Part shown: in pieces, positions 1 through 9,011 of the stretch
Layout of the letters: each line of letters starts with the position of its first letter
Position numbering within the stretch: the stretch's first letter is position 1
Assembly (NCBI GenBank): GCA_903945175.1
Contig: CAJAUM010000003.1
Location: 1-37,120 of the forward strand
Direction: 5' to 3'
Origin: an uncultured Bacteroidales bacterium
GTDB lineage: Bacteria; Bacteroidota; Bacteroidia; Bacteroidales; FEN-979
Length of the DNA: 37,120 bases
The notes under the pieces: model-generated
The model's input: only the letters and a program-made list of their open reading frames with translations
What the model was told of the DNA's origin: nothing
Database searches by the model: none
Program-made: the position numbers and the translations under genes

Positions 1-303
1 GCATAATCAGCGGCTGCTATTCGCATTATTCAGACTCAGCTTCGGCTGGCATTTGGTCAAGAGAACTGGTATCTCCGGTAAAGTACGCTATCTCGATAAT
101 ATTTTCGTTTAACGGTTTTGGCGAATTATAAAATATGAATATCTTTACACTATGATCATGTACCACCCCCCATGCTATCGGGATGGTTCCTTACAAGAAA
201 TATATCGAACATGTCTCGAAAGCCGCACTGAAATTAACAAAAGAAAAAAAGCAAAACGAAAAACATCATTCAGGATAACACTGTTAAGGAACACGATACG
301 AGA
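1..303. other. no confident gene; possible decayed coding remnant
   Basis: No complete gene is visible here. All frames are short and interrupted. One open stretch at the very start could be the tail of a protein truncated by the window edge, but it has no motif I recognise. A short reading frame from an ATG at 183 to a stop at about 279 (about 31 residues, lysine-rich at the end) lies just before the LytTR gene in a different frame. It could be a small upstream ORF or noise. Confidence 0.35.
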
Positions 304-1200
304 CTGAACCGGAGAGCTTTTCCCAAAATAGTCGGTATTGTTTCCATTTGGCTGAACCGGCCGTTCATATTCCCTTCCTCTGTCATTGCCCGTTGGCTAA
401 TCTCTTTTCTCTTTGGGTTTTTCGTATTCCTGTTCCTCAGGATTTTCCTTCCTTTCGGACTTGAGAATATCCCTGTCAACAAGACCTGGTTTATATCGGT
501 GTATGGCATTTCAACTACGGTGGTCATTTCAATCTGGCTTTTTATCTTTCCTCTTTTCTCACCAGGCATGTTCGACCGAAAGAGTTACACTATCGGGCGG
601 TACCTCGTATTATGTTTCTCAAACACCATGCTGGTCAATATCATAAACTGGATCTATACCAGGATTGCCGGAGCTGATTTTTTACCGCCTTACGGCTTCC
701 TCCATTTTACGTTTATCACCTTCAGTGTGGGTGTTTTTCCCGTTGTTTTTCTTACCCTGGTCATTGACAAATTATTACTGGAGATCAAAACAAGGAATAT
801 CATCATGATGCAGGTAATCAGGCCTGCAGCAAAAGAGCAGGATTATTCCCTTTTGGATCTTCCCATCATGAACAGTACAGGTGCGACAAATCTCCGTTTT
901 TCAGAAAATGAATTCATTTGTGCCCGATCCAACGAAAATTACACCCTGATCCATTACATTCAAAACAATTCTGTGCGAAAAGAACTTGTCAGGATACCGA
1001 TCGCAAAATTTTACGACCAGATTAAGGATGGGGCATATATCGTCAGATGCCACCGGTCGGCAGTTGTTAACATGAAGTATATCAAACATATATCCGGAAA
1101 ATCAAGATCTATTGAACTTCAACTTGAGCATGTTGATGAACGGGTCCCGGTTTCCCGTATTTTCCCCAGGGCGTTGTTGTACAGCCCTTCCCGCAATTAG
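304..1200 (+). CDS. membrane protein with C-terminal LytTR DNA-binding domain
   Basis: This is a probable transcription regulator with four N-terminal transmembrane helices (about residues 30-175) and a C-terminal LytTR domain (about residues 195-290). Visible LytTR hallmarks are NLRFSENEFICARSNENYT, RCHRSAVVNMKYI and the late VSRIFPRALL motif. A GTG at 499 is the first conventional start, but the same frame is open back to 238. It encodes FLFGFFVFLFLRIFLPFGL there, which is the first helix typical of this Bacteroidota family, so the true N-terminus lies upstream. No ATG, GTG or TTG exists between 238 and 498. I place the start at CTG 304, preceded by AAGGAA at 286; an ATT start or an upstream frameshift are alternatives. 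It sits beside a second regulator gene, and the pair is a natural candidate for control of the RiPP genes. Function as a regulator is family knowledge; the target is inference. Confidence 0.75.
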   Translation: MNRRAFPKIVGIVSIWLNRPFIFPSSVIARWLISFLFGFFVFLFLRIFLPFGLENIPVNKTWFISVYGISTTVVISIWLFIFPLFSPGMFDRKSYTIGRYLVLCFSNTMLVNIINWIYTRIAGADFLPPYGFLHFTFITFSVGVFPVVFLTLVIDKLLLEIKTRNIIMMQVIRPAAKEQDYSLLDLPIMNSTGATNLRFSENEFICARSNENYTLIHYIQNNSVRKELVRIPIAKFYDQIKDGAYIVRCHRSAVVNMKYIKHISGKSRSIELQLEHVDERVPVSRIFPRALLYSPSRN

Positions 1201-1212
1201 GGGAGGTTAATA

Positions 1213-1274
1213 ATCTTTCCAGTTCGTCACATATCTTACCAGTTCGTCACATTCTGAACGAATGCTAGCATTTT
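1213..1274 (+). promoter_or_regulatory. CTTAC-type direct repeat upstream of the TPR-AraC regulator
   Basis: CTTTC at 1215 and CTTAC at 1235 start two half-sites exactly 20 bp apart. Here the repetition is much longer than at the other sites: CCAGTTCGTCACAT follows the CTTxC-type core in both copies (1218-1232 and 1238-1252). A TAGCATTT element at 1266 could be the -7 box. The same 20-bp repeat occurs before the other RiPP-associated units, so the regulator may control its own gene. The repeat is seen directly; binding is inference. Confidence 0.6.
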
Positions 1275-1316
1275 TACCATAAAATTGTATTAAAGCCATC
1301 CCGTATATCCTCACAA

Positions 1317-3296
1317 ATGAAGACAGCCTCATTTGCACTTATCCTTACCATGTGCACGTTAACAGTATTTTCGAAGGGGTCGGGAAACCCCGCCGGCATG
1401 ATCAAGGCCTTAAATGAAACCGGGCTGGCATTCCTTAACCAAAGCAATACCGAAATGGCCGAAAAGACTTTCATTCAGGCGTTCAGTGATTGCAACCTGT
1501 ACCTTAAGAAAGATCCTTCCAGCCAGCAACTCAGAGACCTTGAGGCAGAAGTCTTCAATAACCTCAGTCTTACCTATATCAAACAGGGAAATTACCGGAA
1601 GGCAAAAGAAAAGCTTCTGCAGTACAGTAAAAAGTCCGATTACAGAAGTCCTTTTTCCGATATGATCATACAGCGGAGCCTTGCAAGCGTTTACCAGAAT
1701 CAGGGGGAGTACGACAGTTCCCTGCTCTGCTACAATAGCGCTCTCGGCTTTGCCCTTTCCCTGAACGATCCTAGGTATACCGGGAAAATATATACTGATC
1801 TCGGAACGACCTGCTATTACATGGGTAAATCATCCGATGCCCTTGGCTACTATGAAAAGGCAAAGGAGGCGCTGGTGTTGGTAAATGACAAACCCCAGAT
1901 GGCCAAATTGTATAACAACATCGCTTCTACCTATTTACAGATATCGTACTATGAAAAAGCCACCAAGTACTTCCTTGAGTCGGCCAGGCTGAAGGAAGAA
2001 CTTGACGATTCGGACGGCCTTGCAGCTACTTATAACAACCTGGGCCTGGTGTATTTTGACTGGGATAATAATAAGATGACCCGTTATTTTTTAGCGAAAG
2101 CCATCTCCATAAACCTGAAAAGGAATAACAAAAAGTACCTGGCCACCAATTATACCGCCATGGGAGACCTCTGTGCGGACCTTAAGCAAGTCGATTCAGC
2201 CTTATTTTATTACACGAAATCGCTTGAGCTTAAAACTGAAATGGGCAACAAATACGGGATGGTAGTTTCACTTCATTCTATTGGAGATCTTTACGCCGGC
2301 CTTCTGATGAACGAAACCATGACCATGGAATATTATCATCAAGCCCTCTCCCTCGCCAACAGTATAGGATCAGAATCGGAGATTGCCGGCCTGAACCTTA
2401 GCCTTGGCGAGATCATGTTCAGGAAAGGAAAGCTGTCTGAAGCACACGCAATGTTCAGTCAGGCGTTTGACTATGCCAACCATGAAAATTCAGTGGAACT
2501 GATTCAGAAATGCAGCCGCTATCTTACAGAAATATGCATACTTACGGGTGATAAGGCGAGGGCAAAGGAATATTTTTCCCGCTACCGGGTTGCAGGTGAC
2601 AGCCTCTTCAGTGAGAATAAAACAAAAGTCATTCTTGAAATGCAAACCCGATTTCAAACAGAAAAGAAAGAGCAGGAGAATCTTTTATTGCAGAAAGCCA
2701 ATGATTTTCATATATCATTGATCAAATTTCTGATTGGTATTGCCATTTTACTGGCTATCCTGGGATTGTCCATTTTTACCTTATTCCGTCAAAAGAGCAG
2801 GGCGCTCAGGCAGATCGTACGAAAAAACCTGGAGATAATAAAAGCTGATAAACACCTTGAATTAATGAGAAGCATAACCACCACGGCTGATCATGCTTTA
2901 GTTTTGCCCCCGGACAATGAAATTGAAAACACAACACTGGGCCTGCTGGTGAAGTTTACCCGCTTAATGGAAAATGAAAAGCCATACCTTGAGGCGGGTC
3001 TTACGGTCGATGATGTATGCCGAAAAATCAATACCAATCGCGCTTACCTCTCGCAAATGATCCATGATAGCTTCAGGCAGAATTTTAACGGGTTCATCAA
3101 TGAACTCAGGATCAAAGAAGCAAGAAGGCTTCTGGCAGGTTCAAATTATGACCATATCTCAATTGAAGGCATAGGATCCATGGCAGGATTCAGTACAAAA
3201 GTTACCTTTCACGCCATCTTTAAAAAACAAATCGGGGTAACCCCTTCCTATTTCCGTAATTCAATTCCAAGAAATATGGATTCCCGCCATAAATGA
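1317..3296 (+). CDS. TPR-repeat membrane regulator with AraC-type HTH
   Basis: This 659-residue protein has an N-terminal export signal (residues 1-20). A long stretch of tetratricopeptide repeats covers about residues 30-430, with repeated patterns such as YNNIASTYLQISYYEKATKY and YNNLGLVYFDWDN. A single transmembrane helix lies near 472-494 (FLIGIAILLAILGLSIFTLF), followed by a cytoplasmic linker and an AraC-family double helix-turn-helix at about 540-655. The layout implies a periplasmic TPR sensor that signals through the membrane to a cytoplasmic DNA-binding domain, a known Bacteroidota design. It follows the LytTR gene on the same strand after 116 bp that contain a copy of the locus-wide direct repeat. 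It is the best candidate to bind that repeat, since AraC domains bind tandem half-sites spaced by about two helical turns. The ligand is unknown. Confidence 0.88.
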   Translation: MKTASFALILTMCTLTVFSKGSGNPAGMIKALNETGLAFLNQSNTEMAEKTFIQAFSDCNLYLKKDPSSQQLRDLEAEVFNNLSLTYIKQGNYRKAKEKLLQYSKKSDYRSPFSDMIIQRSLASVYQNQGEYDSSLLCYNSALGFALSLNDPRYTGKIYTDLGTTCYYMGKSSDALGYYEKAKEALVLVNDKPQMAKLYNNIASTYLQISYYEKATKYFLESARLKEELDDSDGLAATYNNLGLVYFDWDNNKMTRYFLAKAISINLKRNNKKYLATNYTAMGDLCADLKQVDSALFYYTKSLELKTEMGNKYGMVVSLHSIGDLYAGLLMNETMTMEYYHQALSLANSIGSESEIAGLNLSLGEIMFRKGKLSEAHAMFSQAFDYANHENSVELIQKCSRYLTEICILTGDKARAKEYFSRYRVAGDSLFSENKTKVILEMQTRFQTEKKEQENLLLQKANDFHISLIKFLIGIAILLAILGLSIFTLFRQKSRALRQIVRKNLEIIKADKHLELMRSITTTADHALVLPPDNEIENTTLGLLVKFTRLMENEKPYLEAGLTVDDVCRKINTNRAYLSQMIHDSFRQNFNGFINELRIKEARRLLAGSNYDHISIEGIGSMAGFSTKVTFHAIFKKQIGVTPSYFRNSIPRNMDSRHK

Positions 3297-3326
3297 TACA
3301 ACTGAAAATCCTGGCGTTTTTAAAAT

Positions 3327-3399
3327 TTCTTACTCCCTTTTATTTATTCTTACCTGCATTTGTTGATTACGACTGCTGACGGCTCTAATTTTATACTTC
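3327..3399 (+). promoter_or_regulatory. CTTAC-N15-CTTAC promoter of the leader-only NHLP gene
   Basis: CTTAC begins at 3329 and 3349, a 20-bp period. TAATTTTA at 3386 lies 37 bp after the second half-site, as at the other promoters of the set; TATACTTC at 3392 is an alternative -7 box. TTTG occurs at 3359. The implied 5' untranslated region is about 185 nt, far longer than at the sister promoters. Confidence 0.6.
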
Positions 3400-3470
3400 A
3401 AATCAGAAAAGAACATCCGGGTTTATCAAAAATAATATTCATTTAAAAAACACCAAAAATCTCGGGGAGT

Positions 3471-3540
3471 GATTCTTGCGAGCAGCAAACAAATTAGGGC
3501 AAGAATCGGCTGAAAATTTGAACTCATGGTATTCCGATTC
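3471..3540 (+). promoter_or_regulatory. two mutually exclusive hairpins in a long 5' UTR
   Basis: GATTCTTGC at 3471-3479 is a perfect reverse complement of GCAAGAATC at 3499-3507. The overlapping GAATCGG at 3503-3509 pairs perfectly with CCGATTC at 3534-3540. The two stems share GAATC and cannot form together. This is the arrangement of an attenuator or RNA switch, just upstream of the start codon at 3585. The pairings are read from the sequence; a regulatory role is inference. Confidence 0.35.
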
Positions 3541-3584
3541 ATAAGAAGCAATTTGGATTTTCTAAGCGGCCATGCAATTTCCAT

Positions 3585-3875
3585 ATGGAAAAGTCCAGGT
3601 TAAAAAAACAAATCGAAAGACGGCTTGTTGGAAAAGCGCTGCAGGACGATACTTTCAGAAGGCTGCTATATAATAACCCCAGGCTGGCCATTGAACTCGA
3701 GACCGGGGTATACATTCCACCGTCCTTAAAAATAAAATTACTGGAAGAGGAACCTCAGACCATATACGTGGTAGTTCCGGCGAAAAGCCTTCAGCAGAAT
3801 GAATATGAGAAAACCGGAACCAGGCTTCTTGATATCCCGGAAGGAATCAGCAATTTTGACCTGATGAAGGTTTAA
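3585..3875 (+). CDS. NHLP leader-like protein lacking GG site and core
   Basis: This 96-residue protein carries the nitrile-hydratase-like leader pattern seen in the other five precursors of the locus. It has a helical N-terminus (VGKALQDDTFRRLL), NPRLAIELETGV, PPSLKIKLLEEEPQTIYVVVP and then an acidic tail. Unlike them it ends without a double glycine, has no cysteine, and finishes in DIPEGISNFDLMKV. It therefore cannot be a normal lanthipeptide precursor. It may be a regulatory or decoy leader, a chaperone-like partner of LanM or the C39 transporter, or a decayed precursor. Its own direct-repeat promoter and long structured 5' UTR argue against simple decay. Its 3' end overlaps the converging exporter gene by 4 nt. 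Confidence 0.75.
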   Translation: MEKSRLKKQIERRLVGKALQDDTFRRLLYNNPRLAIELETGVYIPPSLKIKLLEEEPQTIYVVVPAKSLQQNEYEKTGTRLLDIPEGISNFDLMKV

Positions 3876-6778
3876 ATGATCTGCCGTTTCACCAGTTGGG
3901 CGAATTTTCCTTCTTTTCTTAGCAGATCCTCATAGGTTCCCGATTCTTCTATCCTTCCGTGCTCCATCAGGTAAATGCGGTCGGCATTCTGAACCGTGGT
4001 AAGGCGATGGGCGATAACGACCCTCGTGGACTGGAGCGTTTCAAGGCTTTTACTGACGATATGCTGGGTCCTGTTATCGAGCGCGCTGGTTGCTTCATCG
4101 AAGAAAAGGATGCGGGGCTTGTTCACAATAGCCCGGGCGATCATGATGCGCTGGCGTTGGCCGCCTGAAATAGTGCTTAGCCCTCCTGTAATGAAAGTAT
4201 TCATCCCCATGGGCATTTGTTTGATGTCATCATCAAGCCCGACATTCCGGGCTGCTACCCATGCGTCCTCAAACGTTGCATTGCTCATGCCGGTGATGTT
4301 GGAGAGTATCGTGCCTACCGACAGCTGCGACTGCTGAAGCACCGTTCCGGTCTGCCTTCTTAGTGAAGCAGGATCAAATGCTGAAATATCCTGGCGGTCA
4401 TAATATACCGAGCCGCTTTCGGGCGATTCAAAACCGAGCAACAGTCTCAGCAAGGTCGATTTCCCTGAGCCTGAAGCGCCGACAATAGCTACAAATTCTC
4501 CTGGCCTGATCTGTAAAGAAACATCCTGAAGTACGAGAGGGCCATCGGGCTGGTATCTGAAACTCACATTGGTCACCTCGATTTCGCCTGAGAGCTCCCG
4601 GATATCTTCCTTTAGCGCAATATTCTCGGGCAAAGCCTCAAGGATTGGACGAATGTTTTCCAGCATCGGAATGGCCATAAAAAACGAAATGCCAGCCATT
4701 CCAAACTGAAGGAAGGACATAATGGTCATAGTCAATGCAGTGTAAAAAGCCATAAACTGACCGGTTGAAAGTGTATTTGGCAGCTGCCCGGCAATAACGG
4801 CAAAAACAAACAGTGTGATTACAAGAGGCAGCACCGTCGAAAGCAGGGTAACCATCAGAAAAAGCTTTCTTACTTCATAGGTCTGCCTTTTATTCAGGGA
4901 GAATTTCCCGGCCCATTGTGAGAAGGCATGAACTTCAGCCCCGGCTATCCTGATCTTGGAGATACTGGATAAAAACTGTATCAGCATCCCGAAAATCCGG
5001 TTCTGAAGCTGAATGATAATTTGCTGACGGTTCCGGATCTGCCTCCCGATATAAACAATAAAGAGAACGGATAAGGCCAGAAAAAGAAAAATATACAGCG
5101 AAAGAACAAGGTCATAGAAAAATAGCAGAAAAAAGTTAAACACCATGAAAACCGCGCCAAGCACACTGTAAATCACGGTATCGGAAAGCGTTTTACGCAG
5201 CAGCATGATGCTGTTTGCCTTGGCAGCAAGCTCGCCGGCCTGGTATTTCCTGAAAAAGGAAACGGGTAAATTGAGCAGACGGTCCCATATTGCCGATTGC
5301 AGCGAAAAATCGAGCTTTGTTTCTATCCTGATCATCGCAAAACTCCTCACCAGCTGAAACAGTGAAATAGCGACAATGCTGAAAAAGATAACCATTGAAT
5401 AGACGTATAATTCCCGGTGATCTGATTGGGGGATTACGACATCAAAAATGTTTCCGGTCAGCACTGGGACAATTAAAGTGAGGAAGCCACCTGCCATTCC
5501 CATCAGGAAGACGAGAAGGATATCCTGTAAGCAGCTTTTAAGCCCAAACCGGAGCAGATGCAAGCCCCCGATGGGATGATCGGGGAAAGGACGGTAAAAC
5601 TGCCGGCCTTCTGCTGCCAGCTGAAGGGCTATTTCCGAAGTTAAAGTCTGTCTGATATTTTCACCCGGGCTGATATATTCATATTTCCCCGGCGATTTCG
5701 GGACCAGGGCCACAGGAAATTTTTCAACTGTTGTCCAGACCAGCAAAGGGCCGTGGTCCTCTTCCCACCACGTGCCTGTGAGTTTTACTTTTCTGGCCCT
5801 GAACCTCGATGACCGTAAGATGTCGTCAAGACTAAGCGGAGGCGTTTCATCACTTCTGGATTGCTTAGGTGTGGTGATGGTAATCCCGGAGTAATCGGCA
5901 ATAAAACGGCATGCGGTGAGCAAGGCATCCTGACCGGTATCGATATATGATTTTCTCAGGTTCCCATTGATCACCGCAGCAATTTTGACGATTGCCGAGG
6001 AGCGTATCCTTGAATTATAAACAGCTTTCTCGTTCAAACGGTTGAAGTCGTCGACAGAACTCAGGCGGGTTACGAAAAACTCACAGAAGAAGATCACTTC
6101 ATAGAAATTATCGAGGTAATTCCAGAGATCTCCCTGCAGGTAAATTTCGGATGTTTGAAGGGGCCTGATGTCGGAAGTTTCCAAGGTCTGCAGCCAGGAA
6201 TCCTGAGAAACCGGAAATTTCAGGGGTTCCCCTGGCTCCATAATTTCCTTCATCCCCAGGAATAGGGCATTTCCCGAAAGGAATTCCGTCCACACAATTC
6301 CTTTTCTTGAGCGGATCTTCAGATTGGCATCCACGCTGGCCAGAATGGGGGCTTCAAGCAGCAGATCGGTACGAGGGTTGATGTCTTTTGAAACAGCCAG
6401 GGAAAGATGGGTGATCCAGCGTTCGAGTATTCTGGTGAAATCGGGCGTAAACTCAGTCCGGCTCCACATTTCTTTGACCTGGTCCATACTGATCATAAAA
6501 ATTTCCGCATCCGGATAAGGAACGGCAATCAACCCGCGTTCATCGCCCGACAGCTCGCTGCTGATGCCAAAAAGGAATTCTCCCTCTCCGGCCGAGAAAA
6601 AATAATTCCTTGAACCACGGGGCTGCTCATGGTCGAGGGCAACAGAAAAAACATCTGCATGACCCAGCGCAATGTACCATGCATATTCAGGCTGATTCAA
6701 AAGGAAAGACTGGTTCCCCCCGGTTTTTAAAGACCGGCCCCTGTTGCGAATTGTTTCAGAAAACAGTTCTTGTGACAT
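3872..6778 (-). CDS. NHLM-type ABC transporter, peptidase-less (permease/ATPase)
   Basis: This 968-residue protein matches the second ABC subunit of NHLM bacteriocin export systems. About 400 N-terminal soluble residues are followed by an exporter membrane domain (about 410-700) and an ATPase domain (about 735-965). The ATPase has Walker A GASGSGKSTLLRLL near 768, signature ISGGQRQRIMIARAI, Walker B ILFFDEATSALD and the switch His in VVIAHRLTTV. No C39 peptidase is present. The N-terminal part resembles the cyclic-nucleotide-binding-like fold usual for this subunit. It starts 11 nt after the end of the C39-containing ABC gene, so the two are co-transcribed and may form a heterodimer or successive export stages. 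The gene converges with the leader-only precursor gene. The family assignment is firm; the division of labour between the two ABC proteins is not known. Confidence 0.92.
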   Translation of the reverse strand: MSQELFSETIRNRGRSLKTGGNQSFLLNQPEYAWYIALGHADVFSVALDHEQPRGSRNYFFSAGEGEFLFGISSELSGDERGLIAVPYPDAEIFMISMDQVKEMWSRTEFTPDFTRILERWITHLSLAVSKDINPRTDLLLEAPILASVDANLKIRSRKGIVWTEFLSGNALFLGMKEIMEPGEPLKFPVSQDSWLQTLETSDIRPLQTSEIYLQGDLWNYLDNFYEVIFFCEFFVTRLSSVDDFNRLNEKAVYNSRIRSSAIVKIAAVINGNLRKSYIDTGQDALLTACRFIADYSGITITTPKQSRSDETPPLSLDDILRSSRFRARKVKLTGTWWEEDHGPLLVWTTVEKFPVALVPKSPGKYEYISPGENIRQTLTSEIALQLAAEGRQFYRPFPDHPIGGLHLLRFGLKSCLQDILLVFLMGMAGGFLTLIVPVLTGNIFDVVIPQSDHRELYVYSMVIFFSIVAISLFQLVRSFAMIRIETKLDFSLQSAIWDRLLNLPVSFFRKYQAGELAAKANSIMLLRKTLSDTVIYSVLGAVFMVFNFFLLFFYDLVLSLYIFLFLALSVLFIVYIGRQIRNRQQIIIQLQNRIFGMLIQFLSSISKIRIAGAEVHAFSQWAGKFSLNKRQTYEVRKLFLMVTLLSTVLPLVITLFVFAVIAGQLPNTLSTGQFMAFYTALTMTIMSFLQFGMAGISFFMAIPMLENIRPILEALPENIALKEDIRELSGEIEVTNVSFRYQPDGPLVLQDVSLQIRPGEFVAIVGASGSGKSTLLRLLLGFESPESGSVYYDRQDISAFDPASLRRQTGTVLQQSQLSVGTILSNITGMSNATFEDAWVAARNVGLDDDIKQMPMGMNTFITGGLSTISGGQRQRIMIARAIVNKPRILFFDEATSALDNRTQHIVSKSLETLQSTRVVIAHRLTTVQNADRIYLMEHGRIEESGTYEDLLRKEGKFAQLVKRQII

Positions 6779-6789
6779 GGCAGTTATCC

Positions 6790-8988
6790 TTATTCTTTGA
6801 TCAGTTCGTTATATAATCCCTGCTGGCTTATCAGTTCCTGGTGAGTTCCCCTTTGCACTATTCTCCCCCTGTCCATCACGATGATTTCGTCACAGTCACG
6901 AATCGTGCTCAGTCGGTGGGCGATGATAAGGCAGGTGCATCCTTTTTTACGGATATTGATGTCGATCATCTGCTCTGTCTTTGCATCCAGGGCGCTGGTG
7001 GCTTCATCCAGTATCAGTACTGAGGGTTTGGTGGCCAGGGCTCTTGCAATTTCGATCCTCTGCCTCTGACCTCCGCTTAAATTCTTTCCGTTTTCGGCCA
7101 GCATGCTTTCATATGCCCCTGGCCTGGCAGCAATGTCTTCATGAATGCAGGCGTCTTTGGCTGCCTGGATCACATCTTTTTCGGTTATGGTCTGATCCCA
7201 GAAGGTTATATTCTCTTTGACGGTTCCTTCAAAAAGGAAGAGGTTTTGATCGACCATGGCAATGGAATTATTCAGGGTGGCATGAGAAAAACTCTCCCTG
7301 GGTTTGCCATCAAGCAATAGCTCTCCATTCCACGGATCATACAATCCGCTGACCAGGTTGGCAATGGTCGACTTTCCGCAACCGGTCCTGCCAACGACAG
7401 CGACCCTGGATCCCGGGTTCAGGTGCAGCGAGAAACCAGTGATCAGGGGCGAATCCAGCGGACTGTAACCAAATGTGATATCCTTCAGTTCAACCGATCC
7501 CTGCAGTTTTAAAACTTTCCCGGCTTTTTGAGATTCAGTTTCATCAGCATCCGGCCGTCCTGCCGGATAATTATAAACATCTTCTATCCGTTTCAGCCCT
7601 CCCTGAACATCCTGCAGTGCGCTTCCAAGGTTAACCAGGGCTACGATAGGCTGATTAAAACTGGCCATCAGTGACTGGAAGGCAACAAAAGTACCCACGG
7701 TTATCACCCCGTCGATAATATATCGTGACCCGAGAAAAAGTATCACCAGGGTGCTCAGGGTGGTAAGAAATACAGGGATTACCTGAAGAGTCTGGGTAAG
7801 CACTCCAAGTTTCTGCTGGATGTTCAGCAATTTAGCCTGGTAGCCGGCCCATCGGGAGAAAAATTCAGATTCGGAAGCGGTCGCTTTTAAGGACTCTATC
7901 ATCTGCAAACCCGAAGAAGCAAGTCCAAATAAACGGCCGTTATCCTGCAGGAGTTTTTGATTTGAATCAACCCGTTTCCTTGAAATATATCTCAGCGCCA
8001 CAAGGTTTAGCAGTGAGATGGCAATTGCAACCACTGCCAGCGTAAGGCTGTAGTAAAACATCAGGGCTGCATAGAAAGCGATCATGAATAAATTCAGGAA
8101 AGTATTACCAAGTTGTCCCGAAAGCAGCATGGCAACCTGGTCGTTGATGTTTACCCGCATGGTAATATCACCGGCCGGCCGCTGGGTATGAAACGACATT
8201 GGAAGATGGAGTACGTACCAGAGAAATTTCGAGGAATTCTTAAGTGAAAGACTCATTTCCAATCGTACGAGGCTATGCTGCTGCAACCACGATAACAGAG
8301 CACGAAGTATGGTGGTAATGGCGATGCCTGTCAGCAGGGGTACGATCCAGGATTCTGAATGCCTGATCAGGATCTGGTCGATAAATATTTTTGAGAATAC
8401 CGGGATGGCAAGTCCGGGGATAATAACGGCAAGGCCTACAAGGAAAAGGAACAACAGACTGTTTCTATACCCTTTTAACCAATTCAGGAGCAGGGGAAGA
8501 AACTTCGTTTTTTCTCCACCTTTCTGAAACTCCGGACCAGGTGTAAAAGTCAATACCACTCCGGTAAAGGATTCATCGAAGGTTTTATAATCGACTGTAC
8601 ATGGACCTGAAGCCGGGTCGTTCAGGTAAACCTTGTTTTTACCAAACCCTTCGACCACCATGAAATGGTAAAAATTCCAGAATACGACCATTGGAAGTGG
8701 GAGCTTTTTAAGTTCTTCCGGCTCTTTTTTATAGGCTTTTACCTCCAACCCATAATTCCTTGCAGCTTTGGAGATATTGCTTGCCGAGCTTCCGTCGCGG
8801 GATACACCGCAGTCGACCCTCAGCTTTTCTAGGGGAACATTTTTACCAAAATAGGCCAGTACGATACCCAGCGAAGCTGCGCCGCATTCCAGGGCTTCCA
8901 TCTGCAAAACAGTAGGAGTTTTAACCCTCCTTATACCTGAAAGCCGGCAGTACAATGAATGAAAAATGCGAAGCGGGTCAAAGCTCAT
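6790..8988 (-). CDS. C39-peptidase ABC exporter for NHLP precursors
   Basis: This peptidase-containing ABC transporter (PCAT) should cleave leaders after GG and export the mature peptide. The N-terminal C39 domain shows the catalytic Cys in LQMEALECGAASLG, the His in FYHFMVVEGFG and the Asp in YLNDPASG. A membrane domain follows, then an ATPase with GRTGCGKSTIANLV, LSGGQRQRIEIARAL and VLILDEATSALD. The frame is open to a start at 9069, which would overlap the adaptor gene by 58 nt. I prefer ATG 8988, 23 nt after that gene ends, which places the catalytic Cys at residue 35, close to the usual position. It is the middle gene of the adaptor-ABC-ABC operon. All three C39 active-site residues are intact, so the exporter should process the five GG-containing precursors of this locus. 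Confidence 0.92.
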   Translation of the reverse strand: MSFDPLRIFHSLYCRLSGIRRVKTPTVLQMEALECGAASLGIVLAYFGKNVPLEKLRVDCGVSRDGSSASNISKAARNYGLEVKAYKKEPEELKKLPLPMVVFWNFYHFMVVEGFGKNKVYLNDPASGPCTVDYKTFDESFTGVVLTFTPGPEFQKGGEKTKFLPLLLNWLKGYRNSLLFLFLVGLAVIIPGLAIPVFSKIFIDQILIRHSESWIVPLLTGIAITTILRALLSWLQQHSLVRLEMSLSLKNSSKFLWYVLHLPMSFHTQRPAGDITMRVNINDQVAMLLSGQLGNTFLNLFMIAFYAALMFYYSLTLAVVAIAISLLNLVALRYISRKRVDSNQKLLQDNGRLFGLASSGLQMIESLKATASESEFFSRWAGYQAKLLNIQQKLGVLTQTLQVIPVFLTTLSTLVILFLGSRYIIDGVITVGTFVAFQSLMASFNQPIVALVNLGSALQDVQGGLKRIEDVYNYPAGRPDADETESQKAGKVLKLQGSVELKDITFGYSPLDSPLITGFSLHLNPGSRVAVVGRTGCGKSTIANLVSGLYDPWNGELLLDGKPRESFSHATLNNSIAMVDQNLFLFEGTVKENITFWDQTITEKDVIQAAKDACIHEDIAARPGAYESMLAENGKNLSGGQRQRIEIARALATKPSVLILDEATSALDAKTEQMIDINIRKKGCTCLIIAHRLSTIRDCDEIIVMDRGRIVQRGTHQELISQQGLYNELIKE

Positions 8989-9011
8989 GCTGAAGCGTAT
9001 GATTTTCCTGA

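Noticed and set aside
3471-3507. Hairpin as a Rho-independent terminator
   Set aside because: The 9-bp stem has a 19-nt loop and no T-run after it, and it lies between a promoter and its gene; a switch or attenuator is more consistent.
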